A stretch of 6,055 nucleotides of DNA. Source: Clostridia bacterium (GTDB lineage: Bacteria > Bacillota > Clostridia > Oscillospirales > CAG-382). The position numbers and the translations under genes are program-made. The stretch's first letter is position 1, and each line of letters begins with the position of its first letter. Shown here in pieces: positions 1 through 6,055 of this stretch. The stretch is from positions 1-6,055 of the forward strand of contig CAAEDF010000257.1 in the NCBI GenBank assembly GCA_900754535.1, given 5' to 3'. The notes under the pieces are model-generated. The model was not told where the DNA came from. It did not search any database and saw only the letters and a list, made by a program, of their open reading frames with translations.

Positions 1-561
1 GAAAAAATTTCTGTTGCAGACAGGCTTTTTGAAAAAGAGAAAAAACTTTATTTTCTTTTTTTCCTTTTGTTTGTCTTTGCCGCTTCTTTCGGTGCTTTTT
101 TCGTGCTTGTAAGATATGATGAAGCGGACAGGTATTTCCTTGCGGATAGCTTTTTGAAATCATCTTTTTTTGTTCTTCCGGAAAGCATTCGCTCGGTTTG
201 GGAGTTTTCGCTTACGGCGGTTTTTGCGTCATTTATTGTCTTTCTCGGCGGGGTTACGGTTTTTGCGCCTGTTGCCGCATTGGTATATGGATGCATAAGG
301 TTCGCTTTTTGCGGGTATTTGCTGGCTGTTTCGGTGTTTGCGCTTGATCCGGCATTGTTTTTTGCTTTTGCCTTTTTTTCTTCGATGTCCGCTTTTTTTA
401 CGGTTTTGTTTTGTTCGTGGGTCTTCGGCTATGCACGTTTTTCGCTTGCCGGTGCTTCGGAGATGTTTGCGCGTAAAAATCTTTTTCCGTATCTTGTCAA
501 GTTCCTTATATACATTTTATCGATTCTGTCGGTTGACTATTTTTACCTTTTCGTGTTATAA
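1..561 (+). CDS. SpoIIM-like polytopic membrane protein, 5' end missing (partial)
   Basis: The reading frame is open from the first base to a TAA at 559-561, giving 186 residues; the true start lies upstream of the window, and the in-frame TTG at 67 is inside a membrane helix and is unlikely to be the start. About five hydrophobic segments are visible (fragment residues 16-37, 68-96, 98-112, 117-142 and 162-186). The pattern resembles SpoIIM: a first helix ending in a Phe-Gly-Ala turn (residues 30-32), then a long hydrophobic pair broken by a Pro (residue 90) and followed by a Gly-Tyr segment (105-106). SpoIIM works in forespore engulfment with SpoIID and SpoIIP in spore formers. The direct xerD-like neighbour supports the call, since spoIIM and xerD lie in the same region in many Firmicutes. 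The protein is strikingly rich in Phe (36 of 186). It is divergent, so an unrelated membrane protein cannot be excluded. Confidence 0.55.
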   Translation, partial: EKISVADRLFEKEKKLYFLFFLLFVFAASFGAFFVLVRYDEADRYFLADSFLKSSFFVLPESIRSVWEFSLTAVFASFIVFLGGVTVFAPVAALVYGCIRFAFCGYLLAVSVFALDPALFFAFAFFSSMSAFFTVLFCSWVFGYARFSLAGASEMFARKNLFPYLVKFLIYILSILSVDYFYLFVL

Positions 562-562
562 T
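533..562 (+). promoter_or_regulatory. Predicted sigma-A type promoter for the xerD-like gene
   Basis: A -35 element TTGACT (533-538, one mismatch to TTGACA) and a perfect -10 TATAAT (557-562) are separated by 18 bases. The -10 overlaps the stop codon of the upstream membrane-protein gene. A transcript would start near 568-570, leaving a very short leader of about 14 bases that begins almost at the GGAG ribosome binding site (571-574) of the gene at 583. The region is AT-rich, so a chance match is possible, but both boxes and the spacing fit well. Confidence 0.6.
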
Positions 563-582
563 AAAAGAACGGAGCATAAAAA

Positions 583-1494
583 ATGTCCCATGTCTTGGTA
601 AACAATAAAATTGAATCAAGGCTTGACGAATATTTTACATATCTTAAGGATATCAGAAAATCGTCATCGAATACTCTTGCCGCTTATATGAGAGATCTGC
701 ATAAGTTTTGCGAATTTGCCGACGAATTCGGGATCGAGGACTTTGAGGGCGTTACGTCCGACGATGTTGCGTCATACAAGCAGTATCTGGTGAGAAAAGG
801 TTTGTCCTCCACTTCCATCAGCCGTACTCTTTCGGCACTCAGGGGATTATATCAATACCTTATTTCCGTTTCTGCGGTCAGCTTCAATCCCGCAAAGGAG
901 ATTCCCAACGACAAGGTAGCCAAAAAGGGGCCTCAGGTGCTTACCGCAAAGGAGATCGAACTGCTGCTGTCCCAGCCTTCGTCAAACGATCTTAAAGGAA
1001 TTCGCGATAAGGCAATGCTTGAGCTTCTGTATGCTACGGGGATCAAGGTCACCGAACTGATTTCGCTTAACGTTGACGACGTCAATCTTTCGCTTTCATT
1101 TATCAGGTGCGGGTCCGGAGCAAAGGAGCGCTTTATACCGGTCTATGAGCTTGCCGCCAAGGCGCTTTCGAATTATCTGGAGCTTTCGCGGAAATTGCTT
1201 GTCGTTCATCCGGACGAGCAGGCCTTATTTGTGAATATAAACGGCGACAGGATGACGCGTCAGGGCTTTTGGAAGATACTGAAGCAGTATGCTCAGAATG
1301 CCAAGATATATAAGGACATCACTCCGCATACCCTTCGGCATTCATTTGCCGCTCATCTTCTTGAGAACGGCGCCGATATCCATGATATCAAGGAAATACT
1401 CGGACATTCGGATATTTCTTCCACACAGCGGTATGCGCAGTTTCTGAAAGAAAAGATGAAAAACAGCTATATTAAATTTCATCCGCGCGCCTGA
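583..1494 (+). CDS. xerD: XerD-like tyrosine recombinase with altered catalytic residues
   Basis: The 303-residue protein has the length and two-domain plan of XerC/XerD: an N-terminal SAM-like core-binding domain (about residues 10-100) and a C-terminal catalytic domain (about 120-290), ending in His-Pro-Arg-Ala as XerD does. Xer recombinases resolve chromosome dimers at dif sites by DNA cleavage through a tyrosine. Visible active-site residues are His249, Arg252 (PHTLRH), His275 (LGHSD) and the nucleophile Tyr284. Two are missing: the first catalytic Arg in the motif ATGIRVSEL is Lys155 (AAG at 1045-1047), and the beta-hairpin Gly-Lys-Gly is Gly-Ser-Gly (177-179), apparently in a hairpin one residue shorter than usual. 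The ATG at 583 has a GGAG site 8 bases upstream. The gene follows a SpoIIM-like gene and probably has its own promoter. Family membership is secure; whether it still recombines DNA, and whether it is the true XerD, is doubtful. Confidence 0.85.
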   Translation: MSHVLVNNKIESRLDEYFTYLKDIRKSSSNTLAAYMRDLHKFCEFADEFGIEDFEGVTSDDVASYKQYLVRKGLSSTSISRTLSALRGLYQYLISVSAVSFNPAKEIPNDKVAKKGPQVLTAKEIELLLSQPSSNDLKGIRDKAMLELLYATGIKVTELISLNVDDVNLSLSFIRCGSGAKERFIPVYELAAKALSNYLELSRKLLVVHPDEQALFVNINGDRMTRQGFWKILKQYAQNAKIYKDITPHTLRHSFAAHLLENGADIHDIKEILGHSDISSTQRYAQFLKEKMKNSYIKFHPRA

Positions 1495-1524
1495 TTTTGC
1501 TTAAGGTGTGCCGGGTGACCGCAT

Positions 1525-1529
1525 GAGGT
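1525..1529 (+). promoter_or_regulatory. Ribosome binding site supporting the TTG start at 1537
   Basis: GAGGT lies 7 bases before TTG at 1537. The frame has a TGA at 1516-1518 and no ATG or GTG between that stop and the TTG, so this site fixes the start on a TTG codon. Confidence 0.65.
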
Positions 1530-1536
1530 TGTAACT

Positions 1537-2517
1537 TTGGGCAGGATTTTTAATTTTTTTTCTTCAGTCAATAATAAAAAGGACAAGGGGCTTACCAAAG
1601 AGGAGCTGAAGGAAGACAAGAATTTCGGTACAAAATATTTTTTCAAGCTTCTCACGCTTAATTTCGGCAGGCTTACATCGACCAATCTTGTCTATTGTCT
1701 GCTGCTTCTGCCGGCGGTTTTGATTTTTATATCCTATTCGGCCAGCCCCGACGGAACCGTTCCGGCGCCGCAGAACACCTTTTATCCGCAGCTGTTCGGC
1801 ATCATGCAGTATGAGCCGGCGTCTCCGGTGACAATGGCGCTGTACGGAGTATACGGTGTCACGACGTCTATTTCGGTCACGGGATTCTGGAGCAAAACGC
1901 TGCTGTATGTCGGCCTTCTTGTGTTCCTTACCTTCGGTGCCGCCAACGTGGGTATGACTTATATACTCCGCGGATTTGTAAGGCGTCAGTATGTTTATAT
2001 CTGGCATGATTTTTTCGGCGCCATAAAGCGTAATCTTCGTCAGGCGGTCATCATGGGCGCGGTCGATCTGCTTGTGATGTCTCTTCTGGTATACGATCTT
2101 CTTGTGTACAGGGCAAATGACGTTAATTTTGTGTATAATCTCTTTTTCTATATAATCCTTCTGTTTTCCATTCTGTATTTTATGATGAGATTTTATATCT
2201 ATCTTATCATGATCACCTTCGACCTCCCGATTATCAAGATTATCAAAAACTCGCTTATTTTCTCACTGCTCGGGATAAAACGCAACCTTATGGCTGCCAT
2301 AGGTGTCTTTATTGTGGCTTTTCTCAATTTCAGTCTTTACTACCTTGTCCCTTCCGTAGGGATGATAATGCCGTTTATCTGGACGTTTTCGATTTCGTCT
2401 TTTGTTTCTGCCTACTGTGCGTACCCGATAATCAAAAGGTACATGATCGATCCTTATTACGAGGACAAAAAAGAAGAACCGTCTTCCGACGAACGTGTAT
2501 TTACCGACAGGGGATAA
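1537..2517 (+). CDS. YesL/DUF624 family six-helix membrane protein
   Basis: The 326-residue protein resembles the DUF624 (YesL) family: a basic N-terminus with an aromatic FFKLLTLNFGRL-type helix entry (about 35-46), and the hallmark stretch around residues 138-180 in which a helix ending in GMTYILR is followed by the basic segment RGFVRRQYVYIW and an Asp-Phe-Phe. Six membrane segments are predicted near 49-67, 120-143, 169-190, 200-224, 251-270 and 273-297. Basic residues at 144-168 and 234-250 put these loops and both termini in the cytoplasm. The loop at about 68-118, rich in Pro, Gly, Ser and Tyr, would be outside; it makes the protein longer than the roughly 200 residues usual in the family. 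The C-terminal tail is charged and acidic. The biochemical role of the family is unknown, but members often sit in carbohydrate-uptake clusters, and here the next gene encodes a sugar-phosphate enzyme. It starts at TTG with a GAGGT site. Confidence 0.72.
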   Translation: MGRIFNFFSSVNNKKDKGLTKEELKEDKNFGTKYFFKLLTLNFGRLTSTNLVYCLLLLPAVLIFISYSASPDGTVPAPQNTFYPQLFGIMQYEPASPVTMALYGVYGVTTSISVTGFWSKTLLYVGLLVFLTFGAANVGMTYILRGFVRRQYVYIWHDFFGAIKRNLRQAVIMGAVDLLVMSLLVYDLLVYRANDVNFVYNLFFYIILLFSILYFMMRFYIYLIMITFDLPIIKIIKNSLIFSLLGIKRNLMAAIGVFIVAFLNFSLYYLVPSVGMIMPFIWTFSISSFVSAYCAYPIIKRYMIDPYYEDKKEEPSSDERVFTDRG

Positions 2518-2579
2518 CTTCTCCCTCGGTTTTACAATAAAAAACAAAACGATTCCATGAAAAAGGAAGGATTTTCGTT

Positions 2580-3620
2580 ATGACAAAAATGGAAAAAGAA
2601 ATTCTTGAGCAGCCCAAGGTGCTTGCCTCACTCAAGGGCACGAACGAGGTTACGATCAAAAACCTTGTTTCGGATATCAAGCAGCGCGACATAAAAATGG
2701 TCTATTTTGCCGCAAGGGGCACTTCCGACCATGCCTCCATCTACGCTTCCTATCTTATAAGCACATATGTCGGTATCCCGACAGGCCTTGCTCTTCCGTC
2801 GGTCGTAACCGCGTATAACGGCAAGCTCTGCCTCAAAGATGCGCTTGTCATCGGCGTTTCGCAGTCGGGCAAGGCTGCCGACGTTCTTGCGGTGATGGAA
2901 CGCGCTAAGAGCTGCGGCGCACTTACCGTCGCCGTGACCAACGATCTGCAGTCTCCTATGGCGCAGTACGGCGATTATCATCTTTACTGCAATGCAGGTC
3001 TTGAGGAAAGCGTTGCCGCCACAAAGACCTTTACCAGCCAGATGTATGTTCTTGCACTGCTTGCCGCAGTATGGAGCGACAATAAAGAGCTTTACGACAA
3101 GCTGGATGAGGTTCCCGCCGCAGTAGAACAGCTTCTCAGCTATATCCCGCAGGATATAGAGAAGATAATTCAGAGATACAGATATATGGAGCACGGGTTT
3201 GCTCTTTCCCGCGGCATGTCCATGGCCATTGCTTTTGAGACGATGCTCAAGCTCCAGGAAACCAACTATGTCAAGATGAAGGGCTATGCGGTATCGGATT
3301 TCTGGCACGGACCTCTTGCCCAGGTCGAGGAGGGTACGTTCGTCATCCTTTACGCTCCCGAAGGACCTGTGTTTGACAACTGTAAGGAGATGCTTGCCAA
3401 GCTTGACGATATAGGCGCCGAGGTAGTGCTGGTTTCGGATAACGAGGAGCTCGTGTCCGGCAGGCCCTGCGCTTTCCTTGTCCCCAAACTCGGAAGCGAC
3501 AGCGTTTCTCCCTTCCTGTTTGCGGTGTTCGCTCAGATGTTTGCCTGCCGCCTTACTGCCGTTAAAGGCCGCAATCCTGACGCTCCGCGCAATCTTAATA
3601 AAGTTACCATTACAAAGTAA
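2580..3620 (+). CDS. Two-SIS-domain sugar-phosphate isomerase/deaminase (GlmS isomerase-like, NagB-II/FrlB type)
   Basis: The 346-residue cytoplasmic protein consists of two SIS domains (about 24-170 and 195-335) and lacks the N-terminal glutaminase domain of GlmS, so it cannot take ammonia from glutamine. SIS motifs are clear: ARGTSDHA (45-52), SQSG (94-97), Thr-Asn (120-121), ESVAATKT (143-150) and SRGMSMAIAFE (210-220). By spacing, Lys224, Glu227, His243 (WHGP) and Lys341 correspond to Lys485, Glu488, His504 and Lys603 of the E. coli GlmS isomerase site, so an active aldose-ketose isomerase or deaminase is expected. Likely reactions are glucosamine-6-phosphate deamination (NagB-II) or deglycation of a fructosyl-amine phosphate (FrlB type); the sequence alone does not decide. 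The ATG at 2580 has an AAGGAAGG site (2563-2570) 9 bases upstream; Met4 is a weaker alternative start. It follows the DUF624 gene by 62 bases and is closed by a terminator. Confidence 0.85.
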   Translation: MTKMEKEILEQPKVLASLKGTNEVTIKNLVSDIKQRDIKMVYFAARGTSDHASIYASYLISTYVGIPTGLALPSVVTAYNGKLCLKDALVIGVSQSGKAADVLAVMERAKSCGALTVAVTNDLQSPMAQYGDYHLYCNAGLEESVAATKTFTSQMYVLALLAAVWSDNKELYDKLDEVPAAVEQLLSYIPQDIEKIIQRYRYMEHGFALSRGMSMAIAFETMLKLQETNYVKMKGYAVSDFWHGPLAQVEEGTFVILYAPEGPVFDNCKEMLAKLDDIGAEVVLVSDNEELVSGRPCAFLVPKLGSDSVSPFLFAVFAQMFACRLTAVKGRNPDAPRNLNKVTITK

Positions 3621-3644
3621 TATTACCGGCACATTCCGCTGTGA

Positions 3645-3678
3645 TAAGAAAAAACGCTCTTGTGAGCGTTTTTTCTTA
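3645..3678 (+). terminator. Rho-independent terminator, likely bidirectional
   Basis: A perfect 15-base-pair inverted repeat (arms 3645-3659 and 3664-3678) closes on a TTGT loop. The GC core CGCTC/GAGCG is flanked by six A on the left arm and six T on the right, so either strand would give a hairpin followed by a U tract. It lies 24 bases after the stop of the SIS gene and 44 bases before the ABC gene, separating the two transcription units. Confidence 0.88.
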
Positions 3679-3710
3679 AATCGGCGCCGTACCGGCTGCT
3701 TTTTGTTTTC

Positions 3711-3716
3711 GGAGGT
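3711..3716 (+). promoter_or_regulatory. Strong ribosome binding site supporting the GTG start at 3723
   Basis: GGAGGT lies 6 bases before GTG at 3723. The first in-frame ATG is at residue 34, inside the first membrane helix, so this site and the usual N-terminus of the family (basic, aromatic, about 15 residues before helix 1) fix the start on GTG. Confidence 0.8.
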
Positions 3717-3722
3717 TTTCAA

Positions 3723-5459
3723 GTGTCGGCATTTTCTCTTTTCAAATATCTCAAGCCGTACAGGGTCAAATGCATAGTCGGGCCGCTCTTCAAGCTCCTT
3801 GAGGCAATACTTGAGCTTTATATGCCGTTTTTGCTTGCTCAGGTAATAGATAAGGGTATCGCCACGGGTGACTATGAATATGTGCGCAGGATGTCTTTTG
3901 TGCTTGTCGGTCTTGTGGTCGTGGGGCTTTGCTTTGCGCTCGTGTGTCAGTATCTTGCAAGTCTTACGTCACAGGGCTTCGGAACTACTTTAAGGAACGA
4001 ACTTTTTGCAAAAATCATGTCATTCACGCACGGCGAGGTTGATAAATACGGCGCGCCTACGCTCATAAACAGGATCACGAACGACGTCAATCAGCTGCAG
4101 TTCGTCGTTGCAATGCTTATACGCCTTGTAATAAGAGCTCCGTTTCTGTGTGTGGGCGGGATAATCGTTTCGTTTGTCCTCGACTGGCGCCTTGCGCTTA
4201 TAATCCTTGCGGCCATCCCGCTTTTCATACTTGCCATGACTGTCATAATGAAAAAAAGCGTTCCGCTTTATCGTGACGTCCAAAGCAGGCTGGACGGCCT
4301 TTCACGCATTATACGCGAAAACCTTTCGGGTGTGCGCGTCATAAGAGCCTTCGGGAAGACCGAGGGTGAAAATAAGCGCTTTGAAGGAGAGCTTGATGAA
4401 TTTACCAAAGCGTCCGTGCGTGTCGCAAAGGTATCGGTGCTTCTCAATCCGATAACCACGCTTATCATGAACGCCGCCATCATAGCCATCATTGCCGTGA
4501 CCGGCATAAACGCCTCGGGCAGCGGAGACGTGTCTACCGGAACGATCGTGGCGCTTATAAATTATGCCAACCAGATACTCGTTGCGCTGATTGTCGTTTC
4601 AAACCTTGTCGTTACGTTTTCAAAGGCGTACGCTTCCGGCAACAGGGTCGCCGAACTGCTTTCGATCGATTCGGAAATAGAAAGCGGAAAAAGAGAAATA
4701 AGCAGCTTTTCGGGCGACGAGACGGCAATTGAATTCAAAAATGTTTTCTTTTCATACGGCGACGGCGAGGACGAGCTTGAGGACGTTTCGTTTTCAGTAA
4801 AAAAAGGACAGACCATAGGCATTATCGGCACTACCGGCGCGGGGAAAACGACCGTTATAAATCTTATTCCGCGGTTTTATGACGTAAAAAGAGGCGAGAT
4901 ATTCATAAACGGTCATGATATTAAAGAGTATGATCTGGACTCTCTTCGCCGCTGCATTGCGGTTGTCCCTCAAAAAATACAGCTTTTTTCCGGTACGGTG
5001 GAACAGAATATACGCTACGGAAAGCCAGATGCCTCGGAGGAGGAAATACGCAAGGCGGCGCGCGTGGCGCAGGCGGACGGGTTTATCTCGGCAAAGCCCC
5101 AGGGCTATTCATCCGTGATAGAGCGCGGCGGCGTAAATTTCTCGGGCGGCCAGCGTCAGCGCATCGCCATTGCCCGGGCCCTTGTCCGCGATTCGGAAAT
5201 ACTGATACTTGACGACTCCTCAAGCGCTCTCGATTATTCGACAGACGCCGCGATACGCGAGGGTATAGCACGGGAATATTCGGGCAAAACTCTCATCATC
5301 GTTTCTCAGCGTGTTAACACCATAATGAACGCCGACAAGATAATATTGCTTGATAACGGCAGAGTGATAGCCGAGGGAACACATGATCAGCTTGTTAAGG
5401 AAAGCGATTTTTATCGCGAAATATGTGCTTCTCAGCAGATAAGAGCAGGTGCGGCATGA
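3723..5459 (+). CDS. Half ABC exporter (permease-ATPase), degenerate-site subunit of a LmrCD/BmrCD-type heterodimer
   Basis: The 578-residue protein has an N-terminal type IV (type I exporter) membrane domain with six helices (about 16-41, 56-80, 127-152, 154-176, 240-262 and 272-298) and a C-terminal ATPase domain (about 336-572). Visible motifs are the A-loop Tyr345, Walker A GTTGAGKTT (369-377, Lys375), Q-loop Gln417, the signature FSGGQ (473-477), Walker B ending at Asp497, and D-loop SALD (501-504). The catalytic Glu after Walker B is Asp498 and the switch His is Gln529. These two changes together with an intact signature are typical of the non-catalytic subunit (TM287, BmrC, LmrC) of heterodimeric exporters, whose intact signature completes the partner's active site. 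The membrane-domain motif ITNDVNQLQ (118-126) also fits this group. Substrates of relatives include drugs and peptides; the substrate here is unknown. It starts at GTG and overlaps the next half-transporter by 4 bases. Confidence 0.93.
   Translation: MSAFSLFKYLKPYRVKCIVGPLFKLLEAILELYMPFLLAQVIDKGIATGDYEYVRRMSFVLVGLVVVGLCFALVCQYLASLTSQGFGTTLRNELFAKIMSFTHGEVDKYGAPTLINRITNDVNQLQFVVAMLIRLVIRAPFLCVGGIIVSFVLDWRLALIILAAIPLFILAMTVIMKKSVPLYRDVQSRLDGLSRIIRENLSGVRVIRAFGKTEGENKRFEGELDEFTKASVRVAKVSVLLNPITTLIMNAAIIAIIAVTGINASGSGDVSTGTIVALINYANQILVALIVVSNLVVTFSKAYASGNRVAELLSIDSEIESGKREISSFSGDETAIEFKNVFFSYGDGEDELEDVSFSVKKGQTIGIIGTTGAGKTTVINLIPRFYDVKRGEIFINGHDIKEYDLDSLRRCIAVVPQKIQLFSGTVEQNIRYGKPDASEEEIRKAARVAQADGFISAKPQGYSSVIERGGVNFSGGQRQRIAIARALVRDSEILILDDSSSALDYSTDAAIREGIAREYSGKTLIIVSQRVNTIMNADKIILLDNGRVIAEGTHDQLVKESDFYREICASQQIRAGAA
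5447..5451 (+). promoter_or_regulatory. Ribosome binding site of the second half-transporter
   Basis: AGGTG lies 4 bases before ATG at 5456, inside the last codons of the first ABC gene. With the ATGA stop-start overlap (5456-5459) it suggests translational coupling and roughly equal synthesis of the two subunits. Confidence 0.5.
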
Positions 5460-6055
5460 ACGGTAACACACTTTCAAGGATAATAAAATACGTAGGCAAA
5501 CGGTATAAAATGCTCATCTTTGTGTTTGTCACCGTCCTTATAGGCAATATCAGCCTGCTGCTGGCGCCGCGCTATATCGGTCAATCCGTCGATATCCTTG
5601 CGGCAGGCGGCGAGGGGTGGCAGCAGGAGCTTGCAAGACTTCTGCTGTTTGTCGCCGGTCTTTACGCTGTCGGCTCATTTTTGCAATGGATAAGCGCGCG
5701 TACGGGAAGGATCGCGGCATATCTTACCGCAAACTCGCTAACGCGCGATGTTTTCAGAAAGCTTGGCAGGCTTCCGCTTTCGTTTTTTGACACTCACAAA
5801 CACGGCGATGTGATAAACACGCTTACAAACGACGTCGATATGGTAAGCGAAGGGCTTTCGCAGGCTATAATACAGTTCATATCGGGCATACTTTCAATAG
5901 TTATCTCGCTTGTAATGATGCTGCTGCTTGATTACCGGGTAACCCTTGTGGCGGTTTTTGTGACCCCGCTTTGCTTTTTTGTCGGCTGGGGGATAACAAA
6001 ATACGGCAGCCGCCGCTTCCGTGCTCAGGCGGCGACTTTGGGCGAGCTGAACGGC
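5456..6055 (+). CDS. Second half ABC exporter, membrane domain only (partial at 3' end)
   Basis: The frame starting at ATG 5456 stays open for 200 codons to the end of the window, so the C-terminus with the ATPase domain is missing. The visible part is the start of a type IV exporter membrane domain, with helices near 18-38, 60-82, 137-157 and 161-182. The motif FFDTHKHGD (110-118) followed by LTNDVD (123-128) is characteristic of the LmrD/BmrD/TM288-type partner subunit. Its start overlaps the stop of the preceding half-transporter (ATGA), which indicates one operon and a shared heterodimer. From the state of the first subunit I infer that this one carries the catalytic Glu and switch His and may have a non-standard signature motif, but this part cannot be seen. 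Confidence 0.92.
   Translation, partial: MNGNTLSRIIKYVGKRYKMLIFVFVTVLIGNISLLLAPRYIGQSVDILAAGGEGWQQELARLLLFVAGLYAVGSFLQWISARTGRIAAYLTANSLTRDVFRKLGRLPLSFFDTHKHGDVINTLTNDVDMVSEGLSQAIIQFISGILSIVISLVMMLLLDYRVTLVAVFVTPLCFFVGWGITKYGSRRFRAQAATLGELNG

Noticed and set aside
583..1494. The tyrosine recombinase as an integrase marking a mobile element
   Set aside because: Its length, motif pattern, HPRA end and SpoIIM-like neighbour fit a chromosomal Xer protein; no excisionase, attachment-site repeat, tRNA or phage gene is present.
2533..2538. TACAAT as a -10 box for a separate promoter of the SIS gene
   Set aside because: The bases 16-19 upstream show nothing like TTGACA, so this is a weak half-match in an AT-rich gap and co-transcription with the DUF624 gene is just as likely.
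2557..2583. Eight-codon ATG frame overlapping the start of the SIS gene
   Set aside because: It has no ribosome binding site of its own and contains the one used by the SIS gene; such short frames are common by chance.
3641..3679. Twelve-codon GTG reading frame running through the terminator, as a possible leader peptide of the ABC operon
   Set aside because: There is no ribosome binding site before it, and the frame simply reads through the hairpin arms.
3686..3703. Small hairpin GCCG-TAC-CGGC followed by a T-rich stretch, as a second terminator before the ABC gene
   Set aside because: The stem is only four base pairs with an interrupted T run; it is too weak to call.
2628..3722. Long reverse-strand reading frame of 364 codons opposite the SIS gene
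   Set aside because: It lies antisense to a gene with clear SIS motifs, has no recognisable domain and runs across the terminator; it reflects codon bias of the real gene.

Overview
The window looks like ordinary chromosomal DNA from a low-to-moderate GC Gram-positive bacterium of the class Clostridia (Bacillota). The evidence is purine-rich ribosome binding sites (GGAG, GAGGT, GGAGGT) before every complete gene, use of TTG and GTG starts, a SpoIIM-like membrane protein directly upstream of a XerD-like recombinase, a YesL/DUF624 membrane protein, and a half-transporter pair of the LmrCD/BmrCD type. The taxonomic call is an inference; there is no rRNA or other marker gene. All genes lie on the + strand and are closely packed, with no gap longer than about 100 bases.

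Layout: positions 1-561 hold the 3' part of a very phenylalanine-rich SpoIIM-like membrane protein. A near-consensus housekeeping promoter (533-562) overlaps its stop codon and probably drives a XerD-like tyrosine recombinase (583-1494). This recombinase keeps four of the six catalytic residues but lacks the first Arg and the beta-hairpin Lys. After a 42-base gap come a DUF624/YesL-like six-helix membrane protein with a TTG start (1537-2517) and a two-SIS-domain sugar-phosphate enzyme resembling the isomerase half of GlmS and the NagB-II deaminases (2580-3620). A strong symmetric hairpin terminator (3645-3678) closes this block. The last block is a two-gene operon of half ABC exporters. The first (3723-5459) is complete and carries the changes of a degenerate ATPase site (Glu to Asp after Walker B, switch His to Gln). 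The second (5456-6055) overlaps it by ATGA and runs off the window end.

Functional reading: the SpoIIM-like/Xer pair fits a sporulation and chromosome-maintenance neighbourhood. The DUF624 and SIS genes may serve amino-sugar or glycated-sugar metabolism, since DUF624 genes often sit in carbohydrate clusters. The ABC pair should form one heterodimeric exporter with one active and one degenerate ATP site. I see no CRISPR array, insertion sequence, phage gene, tRNA or rRNA. The best candidate for something unusual is the recombinase with the altered active site; I see no clear new multi-gene system.
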